Assembly: GCA_028100865.1 (NCBI GenBank)
Contig: JAOHJV010000001.1
Coordinates: forward strand, 69,067 to 133,066
Length of the DNA stretch: 64,000 nucleotides
DNA from: Candidatus Pelagibacter sp.
GTDB lineage: Bacteria; Pseudomonadota; Alphaproteobacteria; Pelagibacterales; Pelagibacteraceae
Reading direction: 5' to 3'
In this document: in pieces, positions 57,669 to 64,000 of the stretch
How the letters are laid out: the number at the start of each line of letters is the position of its first letter
Numbering within the stretch: position 1 is the first letter of the stretch
The notes under the pieces: generated by a model
Databases searched by the model: none
What the model was told of the DNA's origin: nothing
The model's input: only the letters and a program-made list of their open reading frames with translations
Position numbers and translations under genes: made by a program

Positions 57669-58070
57669 CTATTTAAAAGCTATCCTAATTTTATTTACAA
57701 CTTCTTTTAAAGCTTTAGCCGAATACAGTTTACTTTTAACAACCCAAACTGACAAAGGCCAAGAATTATCTTTTTTGTATCTAGCAATAATATGAATATG
57801 TAGTTGAGGAACTATGTTGCCAACTTTTTCAATATTAAGTTTTGAAGTTTTAAATAATTTCTTCATTACTTTACTTGCAAAAACTATTTCTTTCATAAGA
57901 AGCATCTGATCATTAGAATTAAGATCGGTTATGTCATTGATATTTTTTCTCTTTGGAATCAACATAATCCATGGAAATTTGGAATTATCATGAAGTCTAA
58001 TTGTACATAGCTTTAAATCCAATAAATGATGTGATGATTTTAAAAATTTCTTATGTAATTTAAATGACAT
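57669..58070 (-). CDS. HIT family protein
   Basis: The 133-residue histidine-triad protein probably hydrolyses or transfers nucleotides. The motif is GNIVPQLHIHIIARYKKD at about residues 79-96. The first of the three His is Gln, as in a common proteobacterial subgroup with VPQLHxHxIAR, while the catalytic middle His remains. It lies 2 bases downstream of the TauE-type gene. Confidence 0.87.
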   Translation of the reverse strand: MSFKLHKKFLKSSHHLLDLKLCTIRLHDNSKFPWIMLIPKRKNINDITDLNSNDQMLLMKEIVFASKVMKKLFKTSKLNIEKVGNIVPQLHIHIIARYKKDNSWPLSVWVVKSKLYSAKALKEVVNKIRIAFK

Positions 58071-58072
58071 AT

Positions 58073-58858
58073 TTATAATTTTATATATTCATAAAAAAAT
58101 TTAATTGCTACGATTAGCAAGAAAATACCAAGGAGTTTGCTAATTTTATTTTTATCAATTTTATGAACTGTTCTTGCTCCAATCCTAGCCATAAAAGTTG
58201 TAATAGGAATAAAGATTAAAAAAGCTGGTACATTTAAAAATCCAATACTAAAAGGTAAATTTGTTTTTAAATAACTTCCTGAAATAAAAAAACCTGTAGC
58301 TCCAAACAATGCAATTAAAAAACCAATTGCTGCTGCACTACCAATTGCTTTATTAATTGAATAACCAAAAAACTTAAGAATTGGTACGTTCATGACAGCA
58401 CCACCAATACCAGTTATAGCTGAAATAAATCCAACAATCGTACCAAGTATTATTTTTAAATATATTTTCATTTCAGATATTACATTTTGTTCTTTTTCTT
58501 TAATCAAAAGTAAATAAATTCCTAAAAGGAATATTACGATTGAAAAGAAAAGTACTAGAGATTTTGTTTTAAAAGTTGCAGCAAATATTGTTCCTAAAAC
58601 AACTCCTGCAACTACAAAAATACCATAGTTTTTAACTACATTAAAATCAACCGCGTTAAATTTATGATGGGTTAAAACTGAAACAATTGATGTTGGAATT
58701 ATTATTGCAAATGAGGTTCCAACTGCTAAATGCATTATATATTGTTGATCAATTCCTAAAGATCCAAAAATATAATAAAGAAATGGAACTGTAATTAAAC
58801 CACCACCAATACCAAATAAACCAGCAACAAAACCAACAGGCACAGCCGTTAAAGCCAT
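58073..58858 (-). CDS. TauE/SafE family membrane transporter
   Basis: The 261-residue inner-membrane protein has about eight spans and the family's repeated motif: GLFGIGGGLITVPFL near the N-terminus and SAITGIGGAVMNVPIL near residue 140. The family exports sulfite, sulfoacetate or related anions; the substrate here is unknown. It is followed by a HIT gene and preceded, after 40 bases, by dusA on the same strand. Confidence 0.88.
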   Translation of the reverse strand: MALTAVPVGFVAGLFGIGGGLITVPFLYYIFGSLGIDQQYIMHLAVGTSFAIIIPTSIVSVLTHHKFNAVDFNVVKNYGIFVVAGVVLGTIFAATFKTKSLVLFFSIVIFLLGIYLLLIKEKEQNVISEMKIYLKIILGTIVGFISAITGIGGAVMNVPILKFFGYSINKAIGSAAAIGFLIALFGATGFFISGSYLKTNLPFSIGFLNVPAFLIFIPITTFMARIGARTVHKIDKNKISKLLGIFLLIVAIKFFYEYIKL

Positions 58859-58898
58859 TAATAAAATAAAATAACTGTATTCGTTTGCTAGAATTGAA

Positions 58899-59891
58899 TT
58901 AAGCAGATTGCCCTACACTTGTATCAATATTATTGTACTTAATCTTATCCATAATGTGATCTATTTTCTTAACATCAGCATCTCTTACACACATATTTTC
59001 ACTTAAGTATCTTTTCCAATAACTTGCACCTGTTTGCCCATGAAACAAACCTATAGTATGTCTCATTATTTGATTTAATCTCGTACCTTTTTTAAGTTCA
59101 TCTTTTACATAAGGAATTAGTTGTTCGATAACATCTTGCCTACTAGGAATTTCTTCTGTTCCAAAAATTTCTTTTTCAATTTCTGCTAACATATAAGGTG
59201 TATGATAGGCGGCTCTTCCAATCATTACTCCATCTGTTTTTTGAAGATGTGGTTTGATTTGATCAACGGCAGTTATTCCACCATTTATAATTACTTCTTC
59301 ATTTGGAAAATCTTCTTTTAATTTATAAACGTACTCATATTTTAAAGGAGGAATATTTAGATTTTGTTTAGGAGTAAACTTTCCTAACATTGCTTTTCTA
59401 GCATGGATGATAAATGTCTTAACTCCTGTTGATTTTAATGTTGAAATAAAATTATGAAGATTTTCATAATCTTCAACATTATCATATCCAATTCTAGTTT
59501 TTATAGTTACGGGTAAGTTTGTTGAAGCCTGCATTTTGCTTAAACAATCTGCAACTAAATTGGGTTCTTTCATTAAACAAGCACCAAATTTACTTTTTTC
59601 AACTTTTCTACTTGGGCAACCTAAATTTAAATTAATTTCATCATAACCAAAATCTTCACCTAATTTTGAAGCCTCAGCTAAAAGTTTTGGAGAGGATCCA
59701 CCTAATTGAAGAGCTACAGGTTTTTCGTTAATATTAAATTCTAGTAATCTTTTTTTATCACCTCTATTAATTGCTTCATCAACAACCATCTCTGTATAAA
59801 GAAGTGTATTCTTTGAAATCAATCTTAAGAAGTAACGCTCATGACGATCTGTGCAATCCATCATAGGAGCAACTGATACTTTCCTATTCAT
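58899..59891 (-). CDS. dusA: tRNA-dihydrouridine synthase, DusA type
   Basis: Dus enzymes reduce uridines in tRNA D loops using FMN. The 330-residue protein has the start VSVAPMMDCTDRHERYFLR, characteristic of DusA, NLNLGCPSRKVEKSKFGACLM with the catalytic Cys, and FIIHARKAMLGKFTPKQN. INGGI and GVMIGRAAY are FMN phosphate-binding parts. DusA of Escherichia coli modifies positions 20/20a; the same target is likely. Confidence 0.93.
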   Translation of the reverse strand: MNRKVSVAPMMDCTDRHERYFLRLISKNTLLYTEMVVDEAINRGDKKRLLEFNINEKPVALQLGGSSPKLLAEASKLGEDFGYDEINLNLGCPSRKVEKSKFGACLMKEPNLVADCLSKMQASTNLPVTIKTRIGYDNVEDYENLHNFISTLKSTGVKTFIIHARKAMLGKFTPKQNLNIPPLKYEYVYKLKEDFPNEEVIINGGITAVDQIKPHLQKTDGVMIGRAAYHTPYMLAEIEKEIFGTEEIPSRQDVIEQLIPYVKDELKKGTRLNQIMRHTIGLFHGQTGASYWKRYLSENMCVRDADVKKIDHIMDKIKYNNIDTSVGQSA

Positions 59892-59913
59892 GGTTTAACT
59901 TTATATTATTTTA

Positions 59914-60450
59914 CTATGAGTTTGAAGCTTCTGAATCTTCTGTAATTGCTTCTGCTTCTTGATTTTCTTGTTCTGATACTTCATCTAAAGAAACTTCACC
60001 TTGTTCGTTCATCGTTTCTTCTCCAGCTGACACATCTACATCTGGTTTAGCTGTTTCTGATAATTCTGCTAGATCTTCTTGAGATACTTGAATTTTTTCT
60101 GGAGTTTTTCTTGCTCTCTTAGATGGTAGAATTGGTGTACCACTTTTTGAAATTTCACCTTTGTACATATTTTCAAAATCATCACCAATTTCTTCATCAT
60201 CTTCAGTGCCATCATCTACTTGCTCAACATGTTTTCTAAGTTTGTAAACTGCACTTTCAGTTAAATCTGAAACTTTAATTTTTTCTTCTGCGATTTCTCT
60301 TAATGAAATAACTGTATTTTTATCGTTGTCTCTATCTAAAGTTGGTTCAATTCCTGAATTTAATTGAGTAGCTCTTTCTTTAGCAACAAGTACTAATTCA
60401 TATGGGCTCTCTACTTTATCGATACAATCTTCTACTGTGACTCTTGCCAT
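59914..60450 (-). CDS. rpoZ: RNA polymerase omega subunit with long acidic C-terminal tail
   Basis: Omega binds beta' and aids polymerase assembly. Residues about 1-75 are the normal core (MARVTVEDCIDKVESPYELV and NTVISLREIAEEKI). The remaining roughly 100 residues are an Asp/Glu/Ser-rich, probably disordered extension with a short basic island (PSKRARKTPEK), giving 178 residues against 90-135 in most bacteria. A promoter-like sequence abuts the start. Confidence 0.9.
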   Translation of the reverse strand: MARVTVEDCIDKVESPYELVLVAKERATQLNSGIEPTLDRDNDKNTVISLREIAEEKIKVSDLTESAVYKLRKHVEQVDDGTEDDEEIGDDFENMYKGEISKSGTPILPSKRARKTPEKIQVSQEDLAELSETAKPDVDVSAGEETMNEQGEVSLDEVSEQENQEAEAITEDSEASNS

Positions 60451-60457
60451 GGGCGAT

Positions 60458-60486
60458 TATTTATACCTCGAACCTTAAAAATGCAA
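60458..60486 (-). promoter_or_regulatory. Predicted promoter for rpoZ
   Basis: On the minus strand TTGCAT (60481-60486) and TAAATA (60458-60463) are 17 bases apart; an alternative TATAAA gives 15. The transcription start would be within a few bases of the rpoZ ATG at 60450. Confidence 0.4.
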
Positions 60487-60493
60487 GGATTTT

Positions 60494-61699
60494 CTAAATT
60501 ATTACTGGATTAAGCTTTTTTCTAACCATGAAAAGAAGAATTAAAGAAATGAATATATAAGTGCCTGATACAATAGCAATATCTCCAACAGTAAAACCAA
60601 TATCAATCAAATATCCAAATAAAGCAGTTCCAAAGGCAGTAGCAAATACCATTAATGCTGTAGTTAAGGCTTTGATGGATCCAAGATACTTAACCCCATA
60701 TAACTCAGCCCAAGTTGAAGATCCCAATATGTTAGCAAAACCATTAGATATTCCAACTAAACCTAAAAATAAAAATGCTGTAATTGGTGTATCAAATAAG
60801 AATAAGACAATTACAGATAACAGAAGTGGAATATTCATATAAATTAGTAATTTTCTACTAGTGAATTTATCAATTAGAAATCCTGATAGAAATAAAGTTA
60901 AAACAGAAAAAATTGAATAAGACATAAATGATTGAGCAATAACATATGGACCCCACCCTTTTGAAGTTTGCACAAAAGATTGAAAAACAGCAAAGCCAGT
61001 GAAAATCCATGGCATAGCCAACATGTTAGAGCTAATTATATAAAATCTATAATCTTTTAATACATCTCGCCTCCTCCACTGTTTTATTTCAACATGTTTA
61101 ATGTTTTCATCATTTGCTTCTCTTGAGTCTAAGTTTAAATTTTTAATTAATAAAAATGATACAATTGGTAAAATAATTAAAACTGAAATAGAAAAAATAA
61201 GCCAAAGATTCTGCCAATCTATAATTGTTAATAAATAAACCATTAAAACAGGCATAATAAATTCTGCAGAGGAAAGTCCGAACCAACTTATACTTAAAGC
61301 TCTTCCTCTTGTTTTAGTAAAATATCTTGAGATAGTGGTTGATGCTGTATGAGACATCATTCCTTGACCTGAAAATCTCATTAAAAAGATTGCAATAAAT
61401 AATAAAAAAACTGAAGTTACTCTTGAAAAGAAAAAACATGCAAAAGATAAAAGAATAGTTACAAAAAAAGCGAATTTAAAAATATTTACATCATCTATTT
61501 TTTTTCCAACCCAAATTAATAGAAGGCTACTACATAAAGTTGCTGAGGCATAAATTGAGCCAAATTGTCCATGGGTAATAGATAGTGCCTCTCTAATACT
61601 AGAATTAAATAGACCTAAAAAATAACTCTGTCCAAAGCTAGAAAAAAATGTAAAAATAAATCCAAATAGAATTACTTTAAACTTCAAACTACTAAACAT
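60494..61699 (-). CDS. Major facilitator superfamily transporter
   Basis: The 401-residue protein has 12 predicted membrane spans in two halves, with the MFS loop 2-3 equivalent WVGKKIDDVN, a central cytosolic loop (residues about 190-220, ending QWRRRDVLKD), and a second LIDKFTSRK loop. The nearest type is the monocarboxylate/oxalate-formate-like class, but the substrate cannot be told. It is divergent from the hydroxyisobutyrate-dehydrogenase-like gene, 14 bases apart. Confidence 0.85.
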   Translation of the reverse strand: MFSSLKFKVILFGFIFTFFSSFGQSYFLGLFNSSIREALSITHGQFGSIYASATLCSSLLLIWVGKKIDDVNIFKFAFFVTILLSFACFFFSRVTSVFLLFIAIFLMRFSGQGMMSHTASTTISRYFTKTRGRALSISWFGLSSAEFIMPVLMVYLLTIIDWQNLWLIFSISVLIILPIVSFLLIKNLNLDSREANDENIKHVEIKQWRRRDVLKDYRFYIISSNMLAMPWIFTGFAVFQSFVQTSKGWGPYVIAQSFMSYSIFSVLTLFLSGFLIDKFTSRKLLIYMNIPLLLSVIVLFLFDTPITAFLFLGLVGISNGFANILGSSTWAELYGVKYLGSIKALTTALMVFATAFGTALFGYLIDIGFTVGDIAIVSGTYIFISLILLFMVRKKLNPVII

Positions 61700-61713
61700 G
61701 GGAAATAAAAATT

Positions 61714-62589
61714 ATGTCTTTTAATGTCGCTTTCATAGGTCTTGGTGTCATGGGTTATCCAATGGCAGGTTATATATCAAAAGCCGGTCACAATGTAACT
61801 GTTTATAACAGAACAGCTGCTAAAGCTGAAAAGTGGATTACTGAGTACAAAGGTTCAAAAGCAGATACACCTGCAAAAGCTGCTGAGGGTGCTGACTTTA
61901 TTTTTACCTGTGTTGGAAATGATGATAATTTAAGAGAAGTGTCTCTTGGAGAAAACGGATTATTTAATACCGCTAAAGAGGGTTGTGTTTACATTGATAA
62001 TTCTACAGTATCAGCTGAAATTTCAAGAGAGCTATATAAAGCTGCAAAAGATAAAGGTTTTGATTTTTTAGATGCACCTATTTCAGGTGGTCAAGCAGGT
62101 GCTGAAGGTGGAATATTAACAGTAATGGTTGGTGGTGATGAAGATGTCTTTAAAAAAGCAGAGCCAGTTATTGATTGCTACAGTCGTAAAGTAAAATTAA
62201 TTGGTGCTACAGGAAGTGGACAATTAACTAAAATGATGAACCAAATGTGTATAGCAGGTGCAGTACAAGGTTTGTCGGAAGCGATTAACTTTGGAATTAA
62301 TGCAGGATTAGATATGGATATCGTGATGGAAACTATATCAAAGGGTGCTGCTCAATCTTGGCAGATGGAAAACAGATATCGAACTATGACTGATGATGTA
62401 TTTGATTATGGTTTTGCAGTAGACTGGATGAGAAAAGATTTAGCAATTGTAATCGAAGAAGCTAAAAAAAATGGTTCCCCAGTTCCAATCACTGAACTTA
62501 TTGATGGCTACTATGCAAAAGTTCAAGAAATGGGTGGAAACCGTTGGGATAGCTCAAGTCTAATTGCTCTTTTAAAAAAGAAGAAATAA
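61714..62589 (+). CDS. 3-hydroxyisobutyrate dehydrogenase family oxidoreductase
   Basis: The 291-residue beta-hydroxyacid dehydrogenase has the Rossmann motif FIGLGVMGYPMAG (about 7-19), the substrate loop DAPISGGQAGAEGG, and the catalytic Lys in GQLTKMMNQ. Substrates in this family include 3-hydroxyisobutyrate, tartronate semialdehyde and succinic semialdehyde. The Arg after YN suggests NADPH preference. It is followed by an FMN-binding-type protein gene after 5 bases. Confidence 0.88.
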   Translation: MSFNVAFIGLGVMGYPMAGYISKAGHNVTVYNRTAAKAEKWITEYKGSKADTPAKAAEGADFIFTCVGNDDNLREVSLGENGLFNTAKEGCVYIDNSTVSAEISRELYKAAKDKGFDFLDAPISGGQAGAEGGILTVMVGGDEDVFKKAEPVIDCYSRKVKLIGATGSGQLTKMMNQMCIAGAVQGLSEAINFGINAGLDMDIVMETISKGAAQSWQMENRYRTMTDDVFDYGFAVDWMRKDLAIVIEEAKKNGSPVPITELIDGYYAKVQEMGGNRWDSSSLIALLKKKK

Positions 62590-62594
62590 TATTT

Positions 62595-63200
62595 GTGACT
62601 GACACAGTTCCTTATTACGAGGACTTTAATGAGATCAAAAAGAAAATTTGGTCTATGTTAACTAATGCAGTTAAAGATAGAGGCTCACCTTTTAGAATAC
62701 CTGTATTCATTTGTGGAAACCAATCTGACTTTGATGGACGGATAGTTGTTCTTAGAAAAGCGGATGAGGCTAATAATTTAGTTCAATACCATAGTGATAT
62801 CAGGTCAGATAAAATTGCTAAATTAAAAGCTAACAAAAACGCTGCAATGTTATTTTATGATAAAGAAGAAAAGATCCAAGTTAGACTAAAAGTAGAATGC
62901 ACTATTAATCATGAAAATGAAGTTACAAAAGAGTCTTGGTCTAAAACTCAACATATATCTAGAAAATGTTACTTAGTTGATAATGGACCTGGAACTGAAA
63001 GTGACATTCCAACTTCAGGATTAAAACCAGAACTTGATAACTTTGATTATACAAAAGAGCAAAGTGAAGAAGGTTATAAAAACTTTACTGTTATTCAGTG
63101 TAAAATTAAATCTATTGAGTGGCTTTATTTAGCAGCCAAAGGTCATCGAAGAGCTAGATTTGAATTAGAAAATAACAAAGATCATTGGTTGGTTCCTTAA
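62595..63200 (+). CDS. Pyridoxamine-5'-phosphate-oxidase-like (FMN-binding split barrel) protein
   Basis: The 201-residue protein uses a GTG start. The pattern GRIVVLRKAD, then YHSDIRSDKIAKLKAN and MLFYDKEEKIQVRLK, matches the PNPOx-like split barrel (Alr4036-type group), with WLYLAAKGHRRARFE near the end. Several such proteins bind FMN, but true PdxH activity is doubtful because the C-terminal PdxH signature is not obvious. It is cotranscribed with the preceding dehydrogenase. Confidence 0.82.
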   Translation: MTDTVPYYEDFNEIKKKIWSMLTNAVKDRGSPFRIPVFICGNQSDFDGRIVVLRKADEANNLVQYHSDIRSDKIAKLKANKNAAMLFYDKEEKIQVRLKVECTINHENEVTKESWSKTQHISRKCYLVDNGPGTESDIPTSGLKPELDNFDYTKEQSEEGYKNFTVIQCKIKSIEWLYLAAKGHRRARFELENNKDHWLVP

Positions 63201-63211
63201 ATAATATTTTC

Positions 63212-63418
63212 ATGGAAAATTTAGTTAAAAAATTAGAAGAGCAAATTACATTTCTTCAACAAGAAATATCACAAATAAGTAAAGAACTTTATTCTCAACA
63301 AAAAGAAATTAAAGATTTAAAAAATGAAATTACAAATTTAAATAAAAGAATTGAAGACATGGATGGTGAAATTGTTTCAAGTATTGATAAAGAAGATAAA
63401 AAGCCACCTCATTATTAG
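63212..63418 (+). CDS. slyX: SlyX family coiled-coil protein
   Basis: I chose the ATG at 63212 (68 residues, MENLVKKLEEQITFLQQEIS). An in-frame upstream start overlaps the previous gene and adds residues unlike the family. Nearly the whole protein is a predicted coiled coil, and it ends in KKPPHY, the hallmark SlyX C-terminus. The function of SlyX is not known. Confidence 0.82.
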   Translation: MENLVKKLEEQITFLQQEISQISKELYSQQKEIKDLKNEITNLNKRIEDMDGEIVSSIDKEDKKPPHY

Positions 63419-63438
63419 GTATATTTTTAATAAAATAC

Positions 63439-64000
63439 TTAGTTAAATATAGCTTTTACCTCACCAAAAGCTGAAGATGTGACTTCAATTATTTTTTTAT
63501 CATTTATTGGAACTGGAAAACCATAAGCCCCCGTTAAAATTAAATCACCCTTTTTTAAATGATTATTACTTTTAGCTTGCTCTTTAACTAGCCAGTTTAC
63601 TTCAGAAAGCATATCAACAGGCCATTTTTTATTAATCCAAGTGTCAATTATTTCATTGTCATAAATAAGCTTGAGATCTGTTTCTGATTTATTCGTAGGT
63701 AATTTTGTTTCTAATCCCAAGACCACGCCAGCATGAATTGCATTATTTGCTAATAGTTCAGCGCCATACGGCTCTTTACCATGAAAAACCAGATTATGAA
63801 TTTCTATTAGAGGATAAATTCCTTCAATCGATTCTAATATATAATCAAAAGAAGAAATTTCAGGTTTAATATCTCGATTTAAAATAACACCAAATTCTGC
63901 TTCCATTGCTGGGTTGGAATAATCTTCTTTATTTAGTTCAATACCGCTTGTGTACAATTCACTTTTCCATAAATAACCACAAGCTGGTTGGGTAAATCCC
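63439..64000 (-). CDS. 2-keto-4-pentenoate hydratase / FAH-fold protein (partial, 5' end beyond the window)
   Basis: The frame is open to the right edge: residues upstream of the first possible start read GFTQPACGYLWKSELYTSG, and no stop separates them. The visible 186 codons contain PAMEAEFGVILNRDI, with the paired acidic residues of the FAH-fold metal site, and LILTGAYGFPVPI. This fits the MhpD/HpcG hydratase-decarboxylase group of aromatic or keto-acid breakdown. The substrate is unknown. Confidence 0.8.
   Translation of the reverse strand, partial: GFTQPACGYLWKSELYTSGIELNKEDYSNPAMEAEFGVILNRDIKPEISSFDYILESIEGIYPLIEIHNLVFHGKEPYGAELLANNAIHAGVVLGLETKLPTNKSETDLKLIYDNEIIDTWINKKWPVDMLSEVNWLVKEQAKSNNHLKKGDLILTGAYGFPVPINDKKIIEVTSSAFGEVKAIFN

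Noticed and set aside
62595..63200. Calling this gene pdxH
   Set aside because: The split-barrel fold is plausible, but the sequence does not show the PdxH C-terminal signature, so only the broader family is assigned.
1..64000. CRISPR arrays, insertion sequences, prophage genes, rRNA genes
   Set aside because: A read-through of both strands showed no repeat-spacer pattern, transposase motifs, phage structural genes or rRNA sequence.

Overview
The window reads as a chromosome segment of a SAR11-type alphaproteobacterium (Candidatus Pelagibacter or a close relative). The basis is very AT-rich DNA, extreme gene packing (most neighbours overlap by 1-20 bases or are a few bases apart), tiny regulatory gaps, and gene orders typical of that group. 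This is an inference from composition, protein character and synteny; no database search was run. No gap without a gene exceeds 300 bases. The longest (28235-28522) is mostly filled by a dead gene remnant.

Layout. 1-8713 (minus): the str and S10 ribosomal clusters run as one unit, rpsL-rpsG-fusA-rpsJ-rplC-D-W-B-rpsS-rplV-rpsC-rplP-rpmC-rpsQ-rplN-rplX-rplE (rplE cut by the window edge), with no tuf after fusA. 8883-21468 (minus): tRNA-Tyr, tRNA-Gly, tuf, tRNA-Trp, secE, nusG, rplK-A-J-L, rpoB, rpoC. 21597-23486: rlmB and tRNA-Thr (plus), then tRNA-Leu, nadK and an unannotated 55-residue membrane peptide (minus).

23634-30208 is the accessory part: a radical SAM/SPASM protein, a nucleotidyltransferase-glycosyltransferase fusion, a DprE1-like oxidase with a DprE2-like reductase, a dead second copy of the radical SAM gene, and a GT-C membrane glycosyltransferase resembling the AftB arabinosyltransferase group. 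I read this as a cell-surface glycan cassette that probably makes and uses a polyprenyl-phosphate pentose (arabinofuranose). It is the most interesting system in the window. The remnant shows the locus once held two same-length radical SAM genes, one of which lost exactly 863 bp between 11-bp repeats.

30309-40083: a GGCT-like protein and a CinA-domain protein (minus), then sfsA-map-purB-purC-purS-purQ-purL-bolA-grxD (plus), a purine operon ending in an iron-sulfur/redox pair, then rpsD and a TrmJ-like methylase (minus). 40101-47727 (minus): cimA, cysS, nadE, type II DAHP synthase, glmS and a free-standing GlmU acetyltransferase domain. 47797-52724 (plus): two tandem HAD phosphatases and a methylcitrate-cycle operon prpD-prpB-prpC. 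52735-55679 (minus): nrdA-nrdB with a NrdR-like palindrome on the promoter. 55837-64000: a phosphohexomutase, a small secreted Cys protein, HIT protein, TauE-type exporter, DusA, an RNA polymerase omega subunit with a long acidic tail, an MFS transporter, a hydroxyisobutyrate-dehydrogenase-like enzyme, an FMN-binding PNPOx-like protein, SlyX, and a partial 2-keto-4-pentenoate-hydratase-like gene at the right edge.

No rRNA, CRISPR array, insertion sequence or phage gene was seen.
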